Assembly (NCBI GenBank): GCA_900299065.1
Contig: OMIJ01000079.1
Location: 1-15,733 of the forward strand
DNA from: Hyphomicrobiales bacterium
Lineage (GTDB): Bacteria > Pseudomonadota > Alphaproteobacteria > Rhizobiales > Beijerinckiaceae
Direction: 5' to 3'
Length of the DNA stretch: 15,733 nucleotides
Shown: positions 1-7,655 of the stretch, piece after piece
How the letters are laid out: every line of letters starts with the position of its first letter
Numbering within the stretch: the first letter of the stretch is position 1
Translations under genes and position numbers: made by a program
Notes under the pieces: model-generated
What the model was told of the DNA's origin: nothing
Database searches by the model: none
What the model saw: only the letters and a program-made list of their open reading frames with translations

Positions 1-329
1 AACAGACACATACAACCCGCATGGTGCCCAAACGCGTCGATGAATTACTTGCGGGCGGCTCGCTCTATTGGGTGATCAAAGGGCAGATAGCCGCGCGCCA
101 AACCTTGCTCGACATCAGACCTTTTATCGACAAAGAGGGCATTTCGCGCTGCCATCTGGTTCTGGAACCCAAAGTGATCCCGGTTCATCCCCGCCCCTGC
201 CGGCCCTTTCAAGGCTGGCGCTATCTCAAAGCCCCCGATCAGCCTGCCGATATTGCCGCCGGATCACGCGACATTGCCAATATGCCCGAAGATCTGCGCC
301 GAGAATTGCGCGAACTTGGACTGTTATAA
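1..329 (+). CDS. DUF1489 family protein, C-terminal part (5'-truncated)
   Basis: The reading frame is open from the window edge (first whole codon at base 3) to the TAA at 327-329, so the true start lies upstream. The visible residues begin QTHTTRMVPKRVDELL and continue with SLYWVIKG, LDIRPF and RPFQGWRYLK. From memory these are the conserved blocks of DUF1489, a family of about 140 residues found widely in Alphaproteobacteria and without an established function. The ATG at base 21 falls inside the conserved TRMVPKR block and is therefore an internal methionine, not the start. The protein has no membrane segment in the visible part. It is followed, on the same strand, by the J-domain gene 86 bases downstream. 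The family call is fairly sure; the role is unknown. Confidence 0.8.
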   Translation, partial: QTHTTRMVPKRVDELLAGGSLYWVIKGQIAARQTLLDIRPFIDKEGISRCHLVLEPKVIPVHPRPCRPFQGWRYLKAPDQPADIAAGSRDIANMPEDLRRELRELGLL

Positions 330-349
330 AAGCACTCGGCAAAGGCAGT

Positions 350-377
350 TTCACACTTCGCGCAAGAGCTGTAGACT
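350..377 (+). promoter_or_regulatory. possible sigma-70 promoter for the J-domain gene
   Basis: TTCACA (350-355) and TAGACT (372-377) are separated by 16 bases and end 38 bases before the ATG at 416. The match to TTGACA/TATAAT is partial (5 of 6 and about 4 of 6). It is the best candidate in the short gap, but a call by eye only. Confidence 0.25.
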
Positions 378-415
378 AGAGCCATGAGACACAAGCAGGC
401 CTGACCCATTCAACC

Positions 416-1144
416 ATGACCAATCTGATCATCGCAGCCTTGCTTTTGACGGCGGCCTATTATGGCATCAAATTTTTTGCCACCGCCGATCCCTCCAAAC
501 TTGCCCATTTGATGAATCGCATTGGCGGTCTGGTTGCGTTGGGACTGGGCGGCATCGTATTGCTGCGCGGCAATATGGAAGTAGGTCTTGGGTTGGGCGG
601 CTTGGGACTTTGGTTGCTGGGTTGGGAAGCTGCGCCCGGTTGGGGAAAATATTTTCGCAAATCTGGCGGCCAGCAGAGCCAAGGCAAATCTGCGCATCGA
701 CGCACGGCAATGATCGATATGCAATTTGACTCAAGCTCAGACGTGCTCACCGGCACGGTTCTGGCTGGTCCTTTTGAAGGCAAGAGCCTGTCGACCTTGA
801 ATAAGGAACAATGTGAGGAGCTCTATCGCGCCTGTCTTTACAGCGATCCTGAAGGCGCCAAATTATTGGAAGCTTATTTGAACCGGCGCTTTCCCGGATG
901 GTCCGCTGCACATCACGCAAGAGCGCACACGCGGGGCGCTCACGCGAGAGTCCATGTCACGGGAGAAATGTCCGAGAAGGAAGCTTATGAGGTCTTGGGG
1001 CTTCAACCGGGTGCCGCGCGGGAGGATATTGCCCGCGCGCATCGCTCGTTGATGAAAAAGCTTCATCCCGATCACGGAGGCACGACCAGTCTTGCTGCTC
1101 GTGTCAATGAAGCCAAGGAAGTCCTGATGCGACGCCATACCTAA
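416..1144 (+). CDS. membrane-anchored J-domain (DnaJ-like) protein
   Basis: The 242-residue protein has a hydrophobic N-terminal segment (about residues 3-20), a second Gly/Leu-rich hydrophobic stretch (about 36-70), a polar middle (80-185) and a C-terminal J domain (about 187-242). The J domain carries YEVLGL (191-196), the HPD tripeptide needed to stimulate Hsp70/DnaK ATPase (217-219) and a short last helix, NEAKEVL. There is no Gly/Phe region, zinc finger or substrate-binding domain, so it is a type III J protein. Having membrane segments first and the J domain last resembles mitochondrial Pam18/Tim14; similar proteins occur in Alphaproteobacteria. I infer that it recruits DnaK to the inner membrane; the client is unknown. 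No strong Shine-Dalgarno sequence precedes the ATG. It converges on the carboxypeptidase gene, with 34 bases between the stops. Confidence 0.8.
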   Translation: MTNLIIAALLLTAAYYGIKFFATADPSKLAHLMNRIGGLVALGLGGIVLLRGNMEVGLGLGGLGLWLLGWEAAPGWGKYFRKSGGQQSQGKSAHRRTAMIDMQFDSSSDVLTGTVLAGPFEGKSLSTLNKEQCEELYRACLYSDPEGAKLLEAYLNRRFPGWSAAHHARAHTRGAHARVHVTGEMSEKEAYEVLGLQPGAAREDIARAHRSLMKKLHPDHGGTTSLAARVNEAKEVLMRRHT

Positions 1145-1178
1145 CTCCACATTACTTTTTTAACGCAAGCCCCAATTC

Positions 1179-2822
1179 CTATTGCTTAGTTGTGAAACAT
1201 TGAAAGCCCGAACGCTTCAGACTTTTGCAAGCTGCATCTGCCTGGTTTTCCTCAAGCCCGGCAAAGCGCGCGCGATATAAAGTCTCGCCACCCACTTTGA
1301 CCTTTTCCGTAAACGGCTGGGCAGCAGCCAATGCGCCTTTGCCTTTGCTCTTGGCTTTCGCCAGAAGATCATTGGCCTTAGCCTGATCATCTGTCGCACC
1401 AATCTGAATCATCACGCCATGCTTGGCAGCAGCAGGACGCACGCTCTCTGATTTGGCATTATCTGCTTTGGCAGGTTCAACTTTACTTGGCTCCGCCTTT
1501 GCCAATTTAAGATCTACTGCAGGCTTAGGGGATACAGACGCCTCAGTCTTTGTCACCGGAGCCTTAGCATTTGCAGCGGTCTGACCGGGCACCCAGCGTA
1601 AACCATTGCTGCCCGAAGGCGGTGTTGTTGCGCCAGCAGATTTATTTTGTCCCGCGGTTGACCCATCATTCGTCACGCGCCCAACATTACCAATACTGGC
1701 CGTGATAGAATTATTATCCTGATCACCTGTGGGGCTCGAAATCACTGCAGGACGCACTTTGTCAGAGGGCCCTGCGACAGGTGCTGATGATATTGAGGCC
1801 AATTGCACCGGCTTGGCGGGAGCCGCATTAGTGGCTGTCTCTGGTTTTGCAGCAGGCGCATCCCAGCGCGCTGTCATCATCGGTTTGGCCTTGGGCGCAT
1901 CATCGACATCGCGCTCGGCAACCAAGGGCGCAGCGCTTCTTGTTGCAGAGGCTTTGTCGAGCGTATCTTCAATCAGATCAGCCATAATCTTGTCACGACC
2001 AGCCGCTGACTTGCCGCCCAAGACAACAGCAACGATCCGACGTCCATCGCGCTTGACCGAGGTGAGCAGATTAAATCCCGAGGCGCGTGTATAACCAGTC
2101 TTGATACCATCCATGCCTTCAACGCGGCCGAGCAGATGATTGTGATTGGCCATATTGGCGCGGCCATAGCGGAAATTATGCGTCGAGAAATAACGATAAT
2201 ATTTGGGGAAGCGTTCTTGAATCGCTCGACCCAAAGTGACCAGATCACGCGCCGTCGTCACTTGCTCATCATCCGGCAAGCCGGAGGCATTGACATAGAC
2301 CGTGCGCGACATGCCAAGCTGGCGCGCTTTGGCAGTCATCATTTCCGCAAAGCGCTCTTCTGATCCACCGATATTATCAGCAATAGCAGCCGCCACATCA
2401 TTGGCTGACTTTGTCACAACGGCTTTGATGGCATTTTCGACTGAAATGGTTTGTCCCGGCCGCAATCCTAATTTGGAAGGCTCCATAGATGCTGCATGGG
2501 CTGTCATTTCAATGTCAGACTCGAGCGTCATCTTGCCGCGCTCGAGTTGTTCAAACAGCATATAGAGCGTCATCACTTTAGTGACCGAGGCCGGGTGACG
2601 CAGATCATTCTCATTCTTTGAATAAAGTGTTTTGCCCGTATTGAGATCGACCACCAGAGCCGCATAAGGCGGTGAATAGGCGGGCACGACACGCGCTGCT
2701 TTGGGTCGGCTTTTGCGGGTGCGCGCATCCGCAGATTCGCTCATTGCGGACAGGCCCAGAACAAGACTGAGAGCACCCGAAATTACTACACGCAATCCAC
2801 GACCCATCATAACGCCACGCAT
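1179..2822 (-). CDS. D-alanyl-D-alanine carboxypeptidase with C-terminal SPOR domain
   Basis: This is a serine peptidase of family S11 (DacA/PBP5 type), which removes the terminal D-Ala of peptidoglycan stem peptides in the periplasm. A signal peptide is visible (basic start, hydrophobic core about 11-27, likely cleavage after SADA near residue 33). All three penicillin-binding motifs are present: SVTK (79-82, nucleophile Ser79 and Lys82), SAN (139-141) and KTG (241-243). After the catalytic domain comes a long linker of about 170 residues rich in Ala, Pro, Lys and Ser (about 300-465). It ends in a SPOR-like domain (about 469-547, from HGVMIQIGA to GFQCFTTKQ), which in other proteins binds denuded glycan strands at division septa. 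At 547 residues it is longer than enterobacterial DacA (about 400) because of the linker and SPOR. GGAG six bases before the ATG supports the start. The GH25 muramidase gene lies just upstream on the same strand. Confidence 0.92.
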   Translation of the reverse strand: MRGVMMGRGLRVVISGALSLVLGLSAMSESADARTRKSRPKAARVVPAYSPPYAALVVDLNTGKTLYSKNENDLRHPASVTKVMTLYMLFEQLERGKMTLESDIEMTAHAASMEPSKLGLRPGQTISVENAIKAVVTKSANDVAAAIADNIGGSEERFAEMMTAKARQLGMSRTVYVNASGLPDDEQVTTARDLVTLGRAIQERFPKYYRYFSTHNFRYGRANMANHNHLLGRVEGMDGIKTGYTRASGFNLLTSVKRDGRRIVAVVLGGKSAAGRDKIMADLIEDTLDKASATRSAAPLVAERDVDDAPKAKPMMTARWDAPAAKPETATNAAPAKPVQLASISSAPVAGPSDKVRPAVISSPTGDQDNNSITASIGNVGRVTNDGSTAGQNKSAGATTPPSGSNGLRWVPGQTAANAKAPVTKTEASVSPKPAVDLKLAKAEPSKVEPAKADNAKSESVRPAAAKHGVMIQIGATDDQAKANDLLAKAKSKGKGALAAAQPFTEKVKVGGETLYRARFAGLEENQADAACKSLKRSGFQCFTTKQ

Positions 2823-3014
2823 TCGCTACTCCAGACACAGCAACTTAAGCCGCCACTGGTCAAAGGATCATTGACAGGGCGTGTCCCGAACATCACAGGC
2901 GCACAAGTTAATTAGGCAGGGTTACGCAGGAGTTAACCGATGCCCCAAGATATGATTAATTTCTCAGTTAATTGAGATGGTTAAGAAGGCGCTTGGCGAC
3001 CTCCCCCTTTAAGC

Positions 3015-3800
3015 TTATTTGCCCGACAAAAAGGCTCGCCATTGGCTCTCATCGCCGGCAAAGGCATTGCGATCTACTTTGCCCGCAACACCCTCTATCA
3101 GCCCATCCGATTGATATTGCCAGAAGGTCCATTGACGCTGACCATAAGGCACATGAGGCGGATATTTGGTCGATCTGACCCAGATGCGATAATTCGAGAA
3201 TTCACCTGGATCGAGCATGTTCTGGTAAAAATCAACTGTCGTATAAATGATCGGATGCTTGTGATAATGGCGCTCCATTTCAGCAAGCATTTGACGGATT
3301 TCGACCAGAACTTCCTCGCGCTTGAGCTTGCGCTTGCAGGTCTTTGAGGTAGGAATGGCTTCGACATCTAGAACGGGCGGCAAGGCATCTGCTTCAACAG
3401 GCACATTCTCCTTGAACCATTTCATCTGCTCCGCTGGCGTGCGGCACCAATAGACAAAATGATAGGCACCACGCGGCACGCCAGCAGCACGTGAGTTTTG
3501 CCAATTCTGCTGAAACTTTTCATCAATGTGATCGCCACCTTCGGTGGACTTGATCCAGGCGAATTTAATGCCTGATTGCTTGACTGATTGCCAATTCACA
3601 TCGCCCTGATATTTGGACACATCAATGCCATGCACGGGAAAATCATCAGGATGCGGCCCGGTGAAATGAGCATTGGCGCTGACACGTCGGATTTGCTCAC
3701 GCTCAGTCACAATGGTGCTGCACCCGATCAAGGGCACGAGCAAGCAGGAGACAAACGCAAACGAGCGAAGCGGGCGCGAAGGAAAACTGATCTTAGACAT
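3015..3800 (-). CDS. GH25-family muramidase (lysozyme), predicted lipoprotein
   Basis: The 261-residue protein begins with a lipoprotein signal: a basic start, a hydrophobic core and the lipobox LIGC, with Cys27 as the predicted lipidated residue and Ser next, which suggests outer-membrane sorting. The rest is a glycoside hydrolase 25 domain: HGIDVSKYQG (57-66), IKSTEGG, GAYHFVYW, the catalytic pair in LDVE (Asp145, Glu147), IIYTTVDF and FWQYQSDG. The family hydrolyses the MurNAc-GlcNAc beta-1,4 bond. Two cysteines in the domain (Cys119, Cys155) could form a disulphide in the periplasm. It is on the same strand as the carboxypeptidase gene, but 192 bases separate them, so shared transcription is possible rather than shown. 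The gap has no strong promoter or terminator to my eye. The ATG at 3800 has only a weak ribosome site (GAGTG). Confidence 0.9.
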   Translation of the reverse strand: MSKISFPSRPLRSFAFVSCLLVPLIGCSTIVTEREQIRRVSANAHFTGPHPDDFPVHGIDVSKYQGDVNWQSVKQSGIKFAWIKSTEGGDHIDEKFQQNWQNSRAAGVPRGAYHFVYWCRTPAEQMKWFKENVPVEADALPPVLDVEAIPTSKTCKRKLKREEVLVEIRQMLAEMERHYHKHPIIYTTVDFYQNMLDPGEFSNYRIWVRSTKYPPHVPYGQRQWTFWQYQSDGLIEGVAGKVDRNAFAGDESQWRAFLSGK

Positions 3801-3993
3801 GCCAGCACTCTAGACAGCGCATGGTAATGATTCCTTAACAGGCCACAAAAGCGAAATGTTTCAAAGCTTAACAGGGCAATTATGCTCCCGGGGATGAGCC
3901 AAGCTCGCTAAAGGGGCTGAGTCAAAAATGTTGGATCATTAAGAAGAACGAACAGAGTCGCCCGCACCTTCAAAATCAAGCACCCGCACCTAG

Positions 3994-4010
3994 AAAAATA
4001 TCAAATGATA
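3994..4010 (-). terminator. weak candidate terminator after tRNA-Leu
   Basis: Read on the minus strand, TATCA-TT-TGATA is followed directly by TTTTT, about 32 bases past the tRNA 3' end. The stem is short and AT-only apart from one pair, so it is marginal as a rho-independent terminator. Confidence 0.25.
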
Positions 4011-4041
4011 ATAGAGGCTTATAAGCATCAGAAAAGCTGAT

Positions 4042-4126
4042 TGGTGCGGTCAAGAGGACTCGAACCTCCACGGATTTCTCCACTAGCACCTCAAGCTAGC
4101 GCGTCTACCAATTCCGCCATGACCGC
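4042..4126 (-). tRNA. tRNA-Leu (anticodon GAG)
   Basis: The minus strand reads as a full leucine tRNA of 85 bases. The acceptor arm pairs GCGGTCA (4126-4120) with its partner before the discriminator A. The D loop has the usual AATTGGTAGACGCG form. The anticodon stem CTAGC/GCTAG closes the loop TTGAGGT, giving anticodon GAG (CTC on the plus strand at 4090-4092), which reads CUC and CUU. A long variable arm (class II, as expected for leucine) follows, then the T arm GAGGTTCGAGTCCTC. The terminal CCA is encoded (TGG at 4042-4044 on the plus strand). No integrase or repeated tRNA fragment lies nearby, so it is not obviously an integration site here. Confidence 0.97.
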
Positions 4127-4130
4127 CCAG

Positions 4131-4166
4131 CCTGTCCCGGACAGGCCCATCCTCGGTAACAGGATG
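4131..4166 (-). other. two adjacent hairpins in the tRNA-Leu leader
   Basis: CCTGTCC-C-GGACAGG (4131-4145) and CATCCT-N7-AGGATG (4148-4166) stand four bases upstream of the mature tRNA 5' end. If the promoter at 4174-4202 is right, both would be in the tRNA precursor and could shape 5' processing. No function is known. Confidence 0.35.
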
Positions 4167-4173
4167 AGGGGCT

Positions 4174-4202
4174 CGTCTAACAAATCACACCCTGCCTGAC
4201 AA
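4174..4202 (-). promoter_or_regulatory. candidate promoter for tRNA-Leu
   Basis: On the minus strand TTGTCA (4202-4197) and TAGACG (4179-4174) are separated by 17 bases and would start transcription about 40 bases before the tRNA. The -35 box matches 5 of 6 positions of TTGACA; the -10 box is poor. Confidence 0.3.
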
Positions 4203-4263
4203 GCAGAAGCTCAGGCCGCACACAATTGAGAATGGACATGGGGTCAAAATCAACTCAATGTGG

Positions 4264-4326
4264 CCCGGAAACAGGCTGTTCACCGGGGTCTGACTGGGCT
4301 CGCTTAAGTGCAGCCCTTTGCCCCGG
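4264..4326 (+). promoter_or_regulatory. structured leader of lipB with mutually exclusive stems
   Basis: CCGGGG at 4283-4288 can pair upstream with CCCGG at 4264-4268, enclosing a second stem AACA/TGTT (4270-4273, 4277-4280). Alternatively it can pair downstream with CCCCGG at 4321-4326, enclosing GGGCT/AGCCC (4296-4300, 4312-4316). The two folds exclude each other and end 33 bases before the lipB start. The rest of the 233-base gap between the tRNA and lipB shows no reading frame of note. The pairing is seen directly; a regulatory role is inference and it matches no riboswitch I recognise. Confidence 0.35.
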
Positions 4327-4359
4327 CTAATGCCCACAGGATCAATATTGGGTTAGATT

Positions 4360-5094
4360 TTGGCAAACGATCATTGCGCAATAGATCCACGCGGGTCTCT
4401 GGCCTATTTGATGCTCCCCCGCCCCGGTGAAAATGGGGTGGAATGGCAGGTCAGCCCCGGCCTGACTGCCTATGAACAGGCCGTCTCATTCATGGAGGAG
4501 CGCGCCAACCTCATTTACGAGGGCCGCGCGCCAGAGCTGATCTGGCTGGTCGAACACCCCCCACTTTATACAGCCGGTACTTCAACCCGCTCAGAAGACC
4601 TCAAATCCAACCTTTTTCCAGTCCATCAGACAGGCCGCGGCGGGCAATATACCTATCATGGCCCGGGCCAGCGGGTCGCTTATGTCATGTTGGATCTTAA
4701 CCGCCGCAAACCGGATTTGCGTGCTTTTGTCTGCGCTCTTGAGGCTTGGGTTATTGCCACCCTCGCCGCCTTCAATATTCGCGGTGAGCGGCGCGAAGAT
4801 CGCGTCGGTGTCTGGGTGAAGCGCCCTGATAAAGCCCCCGGCCTCAAAGGTGAGATAGCAGAAGACAAGATTGCCGCTTTAGGCATTCGCGTGCGCCGCT
4901 GGGTGACCTTCCACGGCCTTTCGATCAATGTCGAACCCGATCTGGATCATTTCTCCGGCATTGTCCCCTGCGGCATTGCCGAGGCCCATTATGGCGTGAC
5001 AAGCCTTGTCGATCTGGGCCTGCCGGTCACTATGGCAGATGTGGATGTCGTGTTGAAACGCGAATTTGAACCTCTGTTTGGGAAGATCGACTAA
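4360..5094 (+). CDS. lipB: octanoyl-[acyl-carrier protein]:protein N-octanoyltransferase
   Basis: LipB moves the octanoyl group from acyl-ACP to the lipoyl-domain lysine of the 2-oxoacid dehydrogenases and GcvH, the first step of endogenous lipoate assembly in the cytoplasm. The signature blocks are all present: VEHPPLYTAGTS (64-75), the substrate-binding loop GRGGQYTYHGPGQ (92-104), GERREDRVGVWV (142-153), the catalytic lysine in EDKIAALG (Lys170) and the acyl-accepting cysteine in IVPCGI (Cys204). Between PCGI and GVTSL there are two or three more residues (AEAHY) than in most relatives I recall. The start is uncertain. The frame opens with TTG at 4360 just after an in-frame TAG (4354-4356); ATG at 4411 (residue 18) gives a normal-looking start before LPRPGENGVEW and may be the real one. 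Neither has a clear ribosome site. The stop abuts that of the next, convergent gene. Confidence 0.95.
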   Translation: MANDHCAIDPRGSLAYLMLPRPGENGVEWQVSPGLTAYEQAVSFMEERANLIYEGRAPELIWLVEHPPLYTAGTSTRSEDLKSNLFPVHQTGRGGQYTYHGPGQRVAYVMLDLNRRKPDLRAFVCALEAWVIATLAAFNIRGERREDRVGVWVKRPDKAPGLKGEIAEDKIAALGIRVRRWVTFHGLSINVEPDLDHFSGIVPCGIAEAHYGVTSLVDLGLPVTMADVDVVLKREFEPLFGKID

Positions 5095-5637
5095 TTAATC
5101 GCGCGGCCCGAGCGGCGAGCTATAGCGCGCTCGTACACCTTTGACTGGCCCATCAACCCTGTCAGAGTCATTGCTACCATCAACTGAGGCACTCTTGATT
5201 GCGCTTAAACGTGAGCCCGCCCCGAGCATTTGCAATTGGCACAGATAGGCTTCAGGCAGGCCCCAATCCTGAGCTGCTGCAAGCAATCCCTGCATATAAC
5301 CAGCTTTGGGATGTCCGCCGGCTGCGCTCTTACTCATATAGACTAAAGCCCGCGCTGACCCACCGCCCTCACGCAGAACGGGCTGCATCACTTTGCGATA
5401 AAGCCCCTGCGACACACCCTCATAGTGATCAAGAGCACGCATATCTGCCAGCGCAATGTCCCATAGCACGCCATAAACAGTCTGGCGGGGATCGCGCACA
5501 ACATTAGCATAGCCCTCCCGCATGATCACCAGACGATGACGCGGCAGGCGCGCTAACCCCAGAGCTTTTGACTGCGGACAGCGCCCGGCCATGGCTTCAC
5601 GATTCATATTTGAGCCATAAGCAAAATGAAGCGGCAT
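5095..5637 (-). CDS. gamma-glutamylcyclotransferase-like protein (AIG2/GGCT fold)
   Basis: The 180-residue protein begins with FAYGSNM (5-11), the substrate-binding loop of the gamma-glutamylcyclotransferase superfamily. It has VYGVLWDI in the middle and LDHYEG with the expected catalytic glutamate (Glu73). Family members cleave gamma-glutamyl dipeptides or gamma-glutamylamines to 5-oxoproline; the actual substrate cannot be read from sequence. The core ends near residue 145. The last 35 residues are polar, Ser/Asp/Arg-rich and unlike the fold. The stop (5095-5097) touches the lipB stop with no spacer. The ribosome site TGAGG overlaps the pccA stop codon (TGA, 5648-5646) and the start is eight bases further on, so translation is probably coupled to pccA although no metabolic link is obvious. 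Confidence 0.82.
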   Translation of the reverse strand: MPLHFAYGSNMNREAMAGRCPQSKALGLARLPRHRLVIMREGYANVVRDPRQTVYGVLWDIALADMRALDHYEGVSQGLYRKVMQPVLREGGGSARALVYMSKSAAGGHPKAGYMQGLLAAAQDWGLPEAYLCQLQMLGAGSRLSAIKSASVDGSNDSDRVDGPVKGVRARYSSPLGPRD

Positions 5638-5645
5638 GATCTGCC

Positions 5646-7655
5646 TCAGGCAAATTCCATAATCACCGCATCAACGGCAAGGGAATCGCCTTCGCGGGCC
5701 TTCAGCTTTTTGATTGTGACATCAGTTTCAGCGCGCAAAACATTCTCCATCTTCATGGCCTCAACCATGCAGAGCGCTTCGCCTGCTTTCACCTCTTGCC
5801 CCTCGCTCACAAGAATGGATTTCACAAGACCTGGCATGGGGCACAGCAAGAGTTTGGATGTATCTGCCGCGCGCTTTGCCGGCATCAAGGCGGCAAGCTC
5901 TGCCTCGCGCCGCGTGTAAACACATGCTTGCACAAATATGCCCTTATGCGCCAGCAAAAAGCCGTTCAATATAGGGCGTACCTGCACAGACAATGGCTCG
6001 CCATCCACCTCGCCGCGCCAGAGCGGATCACCCGGCACCCAATCTGAATCAACATGATGCGCATGACCTGCTGCATCATGGAAGCGAACGAGAAAGCCCG
6101 AATCGCCCTCTTCAATCTCCACATCGAGTTTTTGCGCGCCGAGCTGCACAGTGCGCGCGCGTTGAAACTCAACCGGATATTGCGTCTGCAATTGGCCAGA
6201 GATCTGGCGCTTGCGCTCATTGAGCGTGTGATCAATCTCGCAGGCAATGGCTGCCAGATGGTGCAGGGTTTCCCCTTCAGCAACAAGCGGGACAAAACCA
6301 TTAGGAAATTCTTCGGCGATAAAGCCGGTGGAGAGCGTGCCGGCCTGCCAACGCTTATGTTGCATCAGCGCTGATAAAAACGGAATATTGTGCCTGATCC
6401 CGTCAATCACAAATTCATCGAGCGCCCGTGCTTGCGCCTCAATTGCAGTGAGCCGATCACCTGCATGGGTGACAAGCTTGGCAATCATCGGATCATAAAA
6501 GATCGAAATCTCACCGCCTTCATATACGCCCGTATCATTGCGCACCGTAATGCCATTCTGATGGCCTTCGGCAGGTGGGCGATAAGTCACCAAACGGCCT
6601 GTGGAGGGGAGGAAATTGCGCGTGGGATCTTCGGCATAAATACGACTTTCCACCGCCCAGCCCTTGAGATGAACATCTGATTGCTTGATCGACAATGTTT
6701 CTCCGGCCGCAACACGGATCATCTGTTCAACCAGATCAATTCCCGTAATCAATTCTGTGACCGGATGCTCAACCTGCAAACGCGTGTTCATTTCAAGGAA
6801 ATAAAAACTGCGATCCTGCCCCGCGACAAACTCAACAGTGCCGGCTGAATCATAATTCACGGCCTTTGCTAAAGCCACAGCCTGTTCACCCATTTTGCGG
6901 CGTGTCGCCTCATCAAGCAAAGGCGATGGCGCTTCCTCAATGACCTTTTGATTGCGCCTCTGGATCGAGCATTCGCGCTCACCCAGATAGATCACATTGC
7001 CGTGCTTGTCGCCCAATACTTGAATTTCAATATGGCGCGGATTGACGATGAATTTTTCTACAAACACGCGATCATCGCCAAAGGAGGATTTGGCCTCTGA
7101 TTTGGCGCGCGCAAAACCTTCCGCCACTTCATCGCGATTATGCGCAATGCGCATGCCCTTGCCGCCGCCACCCGCCGAAGCCTTGATCATCACCGGATAG
7201 CCGATCTCATCGGCAATCTTCACCGCATGGGCCGGATCTTCAATCACGCCCAAAAAGCCCGGCACGGTCGAAACCTTCGCCGCATTGGCAAATTTCTTGG
7301 ATTCAATCTTATCGCCCATCGCCGCAATGGCATGCGGATTGGGGCCGATGAAGACAATGCCATTGGCTTTGAGGGCATTGGCAAAAGCCTCACGCTCGGA
7401 CAAAAAGCCATAACCCGGATGGACAGCCTCAGCACCCGTCTGCTTGCAAGCATCAATGATCTTGTCAATGATCAGATAGGATTCAGCCGCTGGCGCCGGA
7501 CCAATGTGAATCGCCTCATCAGCCATTTCGACATGCAAAGCATCGCGATCAGCATCTGAAAAGACGGCGACTGTGGCAATGCCCATGCGCCGTGCGGTCT
7601 TAATGACCCGGCAAGCAATTTCCCCACGATTGGCAATCAGGATTTTCTTGAACAT
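5646..7655 (-). CDS. pccA: propionyl-CoA carboxylase alpha subunit (biotin carboxylase + BCCP)
   Basis: At 669 residues this has the usual length and layout of PccA. A biotin carboxylase N-domain starts FKKILIANRGEIACRV. The ATP-grasp domain has its glycine-rich loop, SAGGGGKGM (160-168), and the conserved blocks ERECSIQRRNQK (226-237) and MNTRLQVEHPVTE (289-301). A linking domain follows, then a C-terminal biotinyl carrier domain with AMKMEN; Lys635 is the biotin attachment site. It carboxylates biotin with ATP and bicarbonate; PccB passes the carboxyl group to propionyl-CoA to make methylmalonyl-CoA. Acyl-CoA carboxylases overlap in specificity, so acetyl- or methylcrotonyl-CoA cannot be excluded, but pairing with a PccB-type partner favours propionyl-CoA. 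It lies 100 bases after the 161-residue gene, and a G-rich ribosome site (GGGGACTGGG) precedes the ATG. Confidence 0.94.
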   Translation of the reverse strand: MFKKILIANRGEIACRVIKTARRMGIATVAVFSDADRDALHVEMADEAIHIGPAPAAESYLIIDKIIDACKQTGAEAVHPGYGFLSEREAFANALKANGIVFIGPNPHAIAAMGDKIESKKFANAAKVSTVPGFLGVIEDPAHAVKIADEIGYPVMIKASAGGGGKGMRIAHNRDEVAEGFARAKSEAKSSFGDDRVFVEKFIVNPRHIEIQVLGDKHGNVIYLGERECSIQRRNQKVIEEAPSPLLDEATRRKMGEQAVALAKAVNYDSAGTVEFVAGQDRSFYFLEMNTRLQVEHPVTELITGIDLVEQMIRVAAGETLSIKQSDVHLKGWAVESRIYAEDPTRNFLPSTGRLVTYRPPAEGHQNGITVRNDTGVYEGGEISIFYDPMIAKLVTHAGDRLTAIEAQARALDEFVIDGIRHNIPFLSALMQHKRWQAGTLSTGFIAEEFPNGFVPLVAEGETLHHLAAIACEIDHTLNERKRQISGQLQTQYPVEFQRARTVQLGAQKLDVEIEEGDSGFLVRFHDAAGHAHHVDSDWVPGDPLWRGEVDGEPLSVQVRPILNGFLLAHKGIFVQACVYTRREAELAALMPAKRAADTSKLLLCPMPGLVKSILVSEGQEVKAGEALCMVEAMKMENVLRAETDVTIKKLKAREGDSLAVDAVIMEFA

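Noticed and set aside
1729..2565. Several open frames of 60-120 codons on the plus strand opposite the carboxypeptidase gene
   Set aside because: They are antisense to a well-supported gene with all catalytic motifs, lack ribosome sites and show no recognisable protein features.
2900..3000. Several TTAA elements upstream of the carboxypeptidase, considered as CtrA sites (TTAA-N7-TTAA)
   Set aside because: The spacings seen are 8 or more bases, none equal to 7; the gap is simply AT-rich.
3961..3991. Direct repeat CCCGCACCT, two copies 22 bases apart, near the tRNA
   Set aside because: Only two short copies with no symmetry or nearby mobile gene; most likely chance.
4042..4126. tRNA-Leu as a genomic-island attachment site
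   Set aside because: No integrase and no second copy of the tRNA 3' end occurs in the window; flanking genes are core housekeeping genes.
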